Positions 60,658 through 64,000 of a stretch of DNA of 64,000 nt are shown here, piece after piece (within the stretch, counting starts at the first letter, position 1; every line of letters starts with the position of its first letter). Position numbers and translations under genes: made by a program. The stretch is from Clostridium sp. MCC353 (GTDB lineage Bacteria; Bacillota; Clostridia; Lachnospirales; Lachnospiraceae): the NCBI RefSeq assembly GCF_018785315.1, contig NZ_WQPN01000013.1, positions 1-64,000 of the forward strand, in the 5' to 3' direction. Below the pieces are notes generated by a model that was not told the DNA's origin, did not search any database, and saw only the letters and a program-made list of their open reading frames with translations.

Positions 60658-61446
60658 CTATATAACAAACTGTTCCAGGTGGCGTTTCGACAGCAGAATG
60701 TGCTGGGCCATCTTATCCGGCTTCGACCACATGGGTCCATGAGGTTCTATAACAATATAATCATTATATCCAAAACCATAGAGCATAGCAATGATTTTGT
60801 TCCAAGCCAGATCGCCCATGCCCACCGGCGGCTCGATCTCATAATCCCCATTTCTCAGTATATCCTTGCAGTGGAAATGGACGATTCTGTCCCCAAAAGT
60901 CTTGATTATATCATAAGGATCAGCCCCCACATTGCGGATCAGCCCTACCGGATCGAATTTCAGGTTGATATCGGGCAGCGCCTCCACCACCCGGGCCAGA
61001 GCCTCTTTGCTGTCCGCAAAGCTGGGTTTGTGCCCCACATAATAAGCCAGGGTGAGGCCCAGATCAGCGGCCATGGAACTGTAAAACTCATGTTCCTTTA
61101 AAAATTCCTCAATATTCCGGTCCAGGTTCCCGTCCTCATAATTTCCCATATTCATAACCGCCATGGGCGCATGGACTGCGGCCGCTGTCTGTAAAAGCTC
61201 ACAGTTCAATTTTCTCGCCTTAGCCCTTTCCTCCGGGTCTTTTGCCGTAGTATTGATATGGAACATGGACATGGCGCAGACCTTCACATTTCTGTCCTTC
61301 AATGCGGCCTTAATCTCATCCGGCTTAAATTCATAGTCCTTCTTATCCTGATAGACGATTTCGATTCCCTCTACGCCGATTGCGTCCGCAAATAAAGCCC
61401 ATTTTTCCAGATTCTCTTCATATTTAACCAGAAAGCCTATTTTCAT
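60658..61446 (-). CDS. Xylose-isomerase-like TIM-barrel sugar isomerase/epimerase
   Basis: This 262-residue AP-endonuclease-2/sugar-isomerase family protein has metal-ligand candidates in NLKFDPVGLIRNVGADP, IVHFHCKDI and DYIVIEPHG. Family members isomerise or epimerise sugars, inosose or hydroxypyruvate. The ATG overlaps the MocA stop codon as ATGA, so the two are coupled and probably act in one sugar or cyclitol pathway. The substrate is unknown. Confidence 0.88.
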   Translation of the reverse strand: MKIGFLVKYEENLEKWALFADAIGVEGIEIVYQDKKDYEFKPDEIKAALKDRNVKVCAMSMFHINTTAKDPEERAKARKLNCELLQTAAAVHAPMAVMNMGNYEDGNLDRNIEEFLKEHEFYSSMAADLGLTLAYYVGHKPSFADSKEALARVVEALPDINLKFDPVGLIRNVGADPYDIIKTFGDRIVHFHCKDILRNGDYEIEPPVGMGDLAWNKIIAMLYGFGYNDYIVIEPHGPMWSKPDKMAQHILLSKRHLEQFVI

Positions 61447-62495
61447 ACTGTTTCCTCCCTGCTCTGATATTTCACCGGCGCCTCCCAGTCTCCGCTTTCC
61501 ATGGATCTGCGGGCCGCCTCCACAACGCCCAGAACATCAAATCCATCCTCCGCTGTCAGGCTGTCATGGGTGCCGAAACGGACATCATCCACAAACAACT
61601 GGTGATGGCGCTGTCCGAAAAAGGTGTGCTCAGTCTCCGGTGTGCTCCAGGTTATCCCATTTTCAACCCCTTGATCCGCGATGCCCAGACAGAGCTTTTC
61701 TTCCATAAATGGATTCCTTATGTATAAGCTGCCCTTTCTGCCCGTGACTTCCACCTCGAAACGGTCCGTTTTGGAAATATGGGACCATAGGATTTCGTGG
61801 ATCACCTGAGCGCCGCCTTCCAATTCATACATCAGCAGAGCCACGGTTTCATCGCCGTTTAAGTTGGCGGACCAGCCCCCTGTGTTGACCGATTTCCCTT
61901 CGGAATACAAGGTTTTCACTTTCACAATATCCTTATGGAACAGGGACCGGATCAGATCGATTCCATGTCCGCCGATATCCATGATACAGCCGCCGTAGCT
62001 GGCCGCGATGTTTTCCGCGTTCTTGGTGGAATTGCGCATCCGCACATACTGGATTTCCCCCAGTTCTCCGCTTTGGATGATCTCAGCCGCCTTCCTGCAC
62101 TCATCGAAATAGCGGTGCATGTAGGATATGGTCATCGAAACGCCGGATTCCTTAACCGTATCGATGATTTTCTGGGCTTCCTCCAGGCTGTAGCTGATGG
62201 CCTTCTGCATGAAAATCTGCTTCTTCGCCCTGGCCGCCGCCATGCTGATTTCCGCATGGGTGTCTATTTTCGTCAAAATGACTACCGCATCCACGTCCGG
62301 GTCAGCCAAAACATCTTTATAATTATCCGTTACTTTTTTAAATCCATATTGATTCTTTACATCCTCCAGCCGTTCCAGATTTAAGTCGCATGCCATCTCA
62401 AATTCAACGCCCCCGCACTTTGAAAGCGCCGGAAGATGATATTCCCTGGCGATCATGCTGGCTGCGCCGATGACGCCCAATCTCACTTTTTCCAT
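61443..62495 (-). CDS. Gfo/Idh/MocA-family NAD(P)-dependent oxidoreductase
   Basis: The 350-residue protein has an N-terminal Rossmann fold (LGVIGAASMIAREYHLPAL) and the substrate-domain motif QKAISYSLEEAQ, in which Lys replaces the usual EKP spacing slightly; GGCIMDIGGHGIDL carries the catalytic His region. Such enzymes oxidise inositols, glucose and other sugars. The start at 62495 was chosen by alignment to the Rossmann strand. It is followed by the TIM-barrel gene, forming a sugar or cyclitol catabolic pair downstream of an ABC importer. Confidence 0.88.
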   Translation of the reverse strand: MEKVRLGVIGAASMIAREYHLPALSKCGGVEFEMACDLNLERLEDVKNQYGFKKVTDNYKDVLADPDVDAVVILTKIDTHAEISMAAARAKKQIFMQKAISYSLEEAQKIIDTVKESGVSMTISYMHRYFDECRKAAEIIQSGELGEIQYVRMRNSTKNAENIAASYGGCIMDIGGHGIDLIRSLFHKDIVKVKTLYSEGKSVNTGGWSANLNGDETVALLMYELEGGAQVIHEILWSHISKTDRFEVEVTGRKGSLYIRNPFMEEKLCLGIADQGVENGITWSTPETEHTFFGQRHHQLFVDDVRFGTHDSLTAEDGFDVLGVVEAARRSMESGDWEAPVKYQSREETV

Positions 62496-62512
62496 ATGGT
62501 CAGCCCTCTCCT

Positions 62513-63259
62513 TTACCACCATTTGATTTTATCGGTTACATAGGTTCTCAGCTTTACAAAGTCAGGGGACGTAACATCTCTCGGCCTTGGAAGGTCTACG
62601 ATGATCTCCTCCTTAACGCTGGTCGGTTTCTGGCTCAGCACAAGAATCCTGTCCGCCAGATAAACCGCTTCCTCCGTATTGTGGGTTATGAAAATGACCG
62701 TACTCTTCAGTTCCTTCCACAGCTTCATAACCTCGTCTTCCAGATAGAATCTGGTCTTAATATCCATCTGTCCGTAAGGTTCATCCATCAGAAGCAAATC
62801 CGGTTCCATGGCAAAGGCGCGGCCGATGACCACCTTCTGCTCCGTACTGGTGGAAAGCTGGCTGGGATAGGAATCCAGATTGTTGGTCAGTCCCATCAGC
62901 GCCGCAATTTCCTCCACCTTTTTATCGATCTTCTCTTTCGGCTGTTTTTTCAGTTTCATGGCGAATCCCAGATTCTCCCTGACTGTGAGCCAGGGACATG
63001 CCGTCGGCTCCTGGAATACAAAAGCAAGATTGTGCTTTTTGGGGTTAGCAGGCTCCCCGTCTACCAGAATTTCCCCTGAGGTAGGTTCAATCAGACAGGT
63101 GAGCAAATTGAGAAACGTAGTCTTTCCACATCCTGTAGGGCCGACCACACATACAAACTCGCCATCCTTAACATTAAAGCTGCAGTTCTTCAAAACTTCC
63201 AGAGAACCAAAGCTCTTATATAAATTTTTAACTACTACCTTATTTTTTTCGTTATCCAT
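62513..63259 (-). CDS. SsuB/TauB-type ABC transporter ATPase with degenerate signature
   Basis: The 248-residue ATPase has Walker A GPTGCGKTT (residues 40-48), Q-loop VFQEP, Walker B LLLMDEP and an H-loop FITHNTEE. The ABC signature reads LSTSTEQK (135-142) instead of LSGGMRQR, so the composite ATP site it contributes to may be impaired. It resembles nitrate/sulfonate/taurine importer ATPases. A second, consensus ATPase lies upstream, so the two probably work as a heterodimer. The permease and binding protein are presumably beyond the right edge. Confidence 0.9.
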   Translation of the reverse strand: MDNEKNKVVVKNLYKSFGSLEVLKNCSFNVKDGEFVCVVGPTGCGKTTFLNLLTCLIEPTSGEILVDGEPANPKKHNLAFVFQEPTACPWLTVRENLGFAMKLKKQPKEKIDKKVEEIAALMGLTNNLDSYPSQLSTSTEQKVVIGRAFAMEPDLLLMDEPYGQMDIKTRFYLEDEVMKLWKELKSTVIFITHNTEEAVYLADRILVLSQKPTSVKEEIIVDLPRPRDVTSPDFVKLRTYVTDKIKWW

Positions 63260-63282
63260 CTTATCCTTCCAAGCCCGGAGCG

Positions 63283-63395
63283 TTTTTTGCGTAGGTACGC
63301 GCTGAGAATTTCAGATTCTCAGCTGCGATTCGAATTTGTGGCTCCGACACAAATTCGGGTGTGAAATATAAGCCTTCAGGATTATGTTTCACACG
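63283..63395. repeat. Multi-hairpin intergenic repeat, copy C
   Basis: It has the same three hairpins as copy B: CTGAGAATTTCAGATTCTCAG, GAATTTGTGGCTCCGACACAAATTC and GTGTGAAATATAAG...TTATGTTTCACAC. It fills the 157-bp gap between two ABC ATPase genes of one operon, so the element probably lies within an mRNA and may affect relative expression. Confidence 0.88.
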
Positions 63396-63416
63396 CTCCC
63401 TCTGCCTGCATATCCA

Positions 63417-64000
63417 TTATCGTTTAATATCCAGTTCCATCAATTCCGTGAGTTCCTCCCTCATCCGGAGGAATTCATCTGAAGTATAGCTTCTTGGGCG
63501 GCCCAGTTTTGACAGGTCAAATTCCGCTTTTACGGTTGCGGGCTGTTTGGAAAAAAGCACAATACGGTCCGCAAGGTAAAGCGCTTCTTCTATATTATTG
63601 GTAACGAACACGATGGTGCGCTTTTCCTGTTCCCATATTTTCAGGATCTCATCGTGCATGGAATACCGTGTCTGGGCATCCAGCTGGCCGAAGGGCTCAT
63701 CCATCAAAAGGACTTCCGGTGAATTGGCATAGGCCCTGGCGATTCCAACACGCTGTTTCATACCGCCTGACAACTGGTGGGGATAGTGGTTTTCAAATCC
63801 CGTGAGGCCCACCAGCTTTATGTATTTCGCTGAAATCTCTTCCCTCTCCTTCTGAGGGATGTTGCTGTATTTCAGCCCTAACTGCACATTCTTGCTGACC
63901 GTCAGCCATGGGAGCAGCGCCAGCTTCTGGAAAACCATGGCAATGCGCTTATCGATCCCGGAGTGGGGCTGGCCGTTTAAATAAATCTCGCCAACCGTGG
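63417..64000 (-). CDS. SsuB/TauB-type ABC transporter ATPase, 5' end beyond window
   Basis: This partial ATPase continues past the right edge; the frame is open to base 64000, adding about 20 residues (ending GEIYLNGQP...) before the first internal Met. Visible parts are the Q-loop VFQKLALLPW, the consensus signature LSGGMKQRVGIARA, Walker B VLLMDEP and FVTNNIEEA, where the usual H-loop His is Asn. Walker A is outside the window. It pairs with the ATPase at 62513, which has the complementary defect in its signature. Confidence 0.9.
   Translation of the reverse strand, partial: TVGEIYLNGQPHSGIDKRIAMVFQKLALLPWLTVSKNVQLGLKYSNIPQKEREEISAKYIKLVGLTGFENHYPHQLSGGMKQRVGIARAYANSPEVLLMDEPFGQLDAQTRYSMHDEILKIWEQEKRTIVFVTNNIEEALYLADRIVLFSKQPATVKAEFDLSKLGRPRSYTSDEFLRMREELTELMELDIKR

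Overview
The window reads as a chromosomal segment of a strictly anaerobic, spore-forming Clostridia, most likely a Lachnospiraceae (Enterocloster/Hungatella-like). The evidence is several O2-sensitive enzyme families (three glycyl radical enzymes with radical-SAM activases, a Ni-CO dehydrogenase homologue, and a 2-hydroxyacyl-CoA dehydratase pair), a short collagen-like protein of the spore-coat/exosporium type, strong AGGAGG ribosome-binding sites, and roughly balanced G+C judged by eye. No rRNA, tRNA, integrase, transposase or CRISPR array was seen. The species call is an inference.

Layout. 80-4209 (minus): TPR protein, DUF4037, DUF4125 and a family I CoA-transferase. 4322-10888 (minus): GRE module 1 (dicarboxylate-type permease, serine hydrolase, GRE1, activase), with PucR-type regulator 1 divergent at 11355. 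12985-21673 (minus): a Dpp/Opp-type peptide ABC importer followed by two hydrolases, divergent from a CapA-like protein and a TetR regulator (21996-23703, plus) across a 44-bp perfect palindrome. 23755-29294 (minus): GRE module 2 (GRE2, MmgE/PrpD, permease) with PucR-type regulator 2. 31272-34666 (minus): GRE module 3 (GRE3, activase) with regulator 3. 37048-41105 (minus): Rrf2 regulator, CooS homologue, four-cluster ferredoxin and FAD oxidoreductase. 41609-44996 (minus): URO-D-like protein and two CapA-like proteins. 45362-50406 (minus): dehydratase pair, family III CoA-transferase and CitMHS carrier, with regulator 4 at 50784. 52396-55643 (minus): tartrate/D-malate dehydrogenase-like enzyme, MBL-fold hydrolase and SLC13 permease. 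55942 (plus): collagen-like protein. 56702-64000 (minus): two SsuB/TauB-type ATPases, Gfo/Idh/MocA oxidoreductase, sugar-isomerase-like TIM barrel, sulfatase, ROK regulator and a short Old-Yellow-Enzyme-type oxidoreductase; the first ATPase is cut by the window end.

How it fits together. Four times the same design recurs: a PucR/CdaR-type regulator on the plus strand divergent from a minus-strand catabolic operon built around a radical or low-potential enzyme. Three of these operons also carry a carboxylate-type carrier. With the tartrate/malate-type dehydrogenase, PrpD protein and CoA-transferases, this suggests uptake and reductive or eliminative breakdown of (hydroxy)di- or tricarboxylates. 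That substrate assignment is inference.

The most unusual content is three GRE paralogues that are all 799 residues long with Cys443, Asp445 and Gly775 in register and a GCxD active-site loop instead of the usual GCxE; a CooS homologue that keeps its metal ligands but appears to lack the catalytic His and Lys; a dehydratase subunit that has lost two of three cluster cysteines; a 42-bp tandem repeat that copies a ribosome-binding site plus start codon; a matched operator pair for the Rrf2 regulator; and several families of multi-hairpin intergenic repeats.
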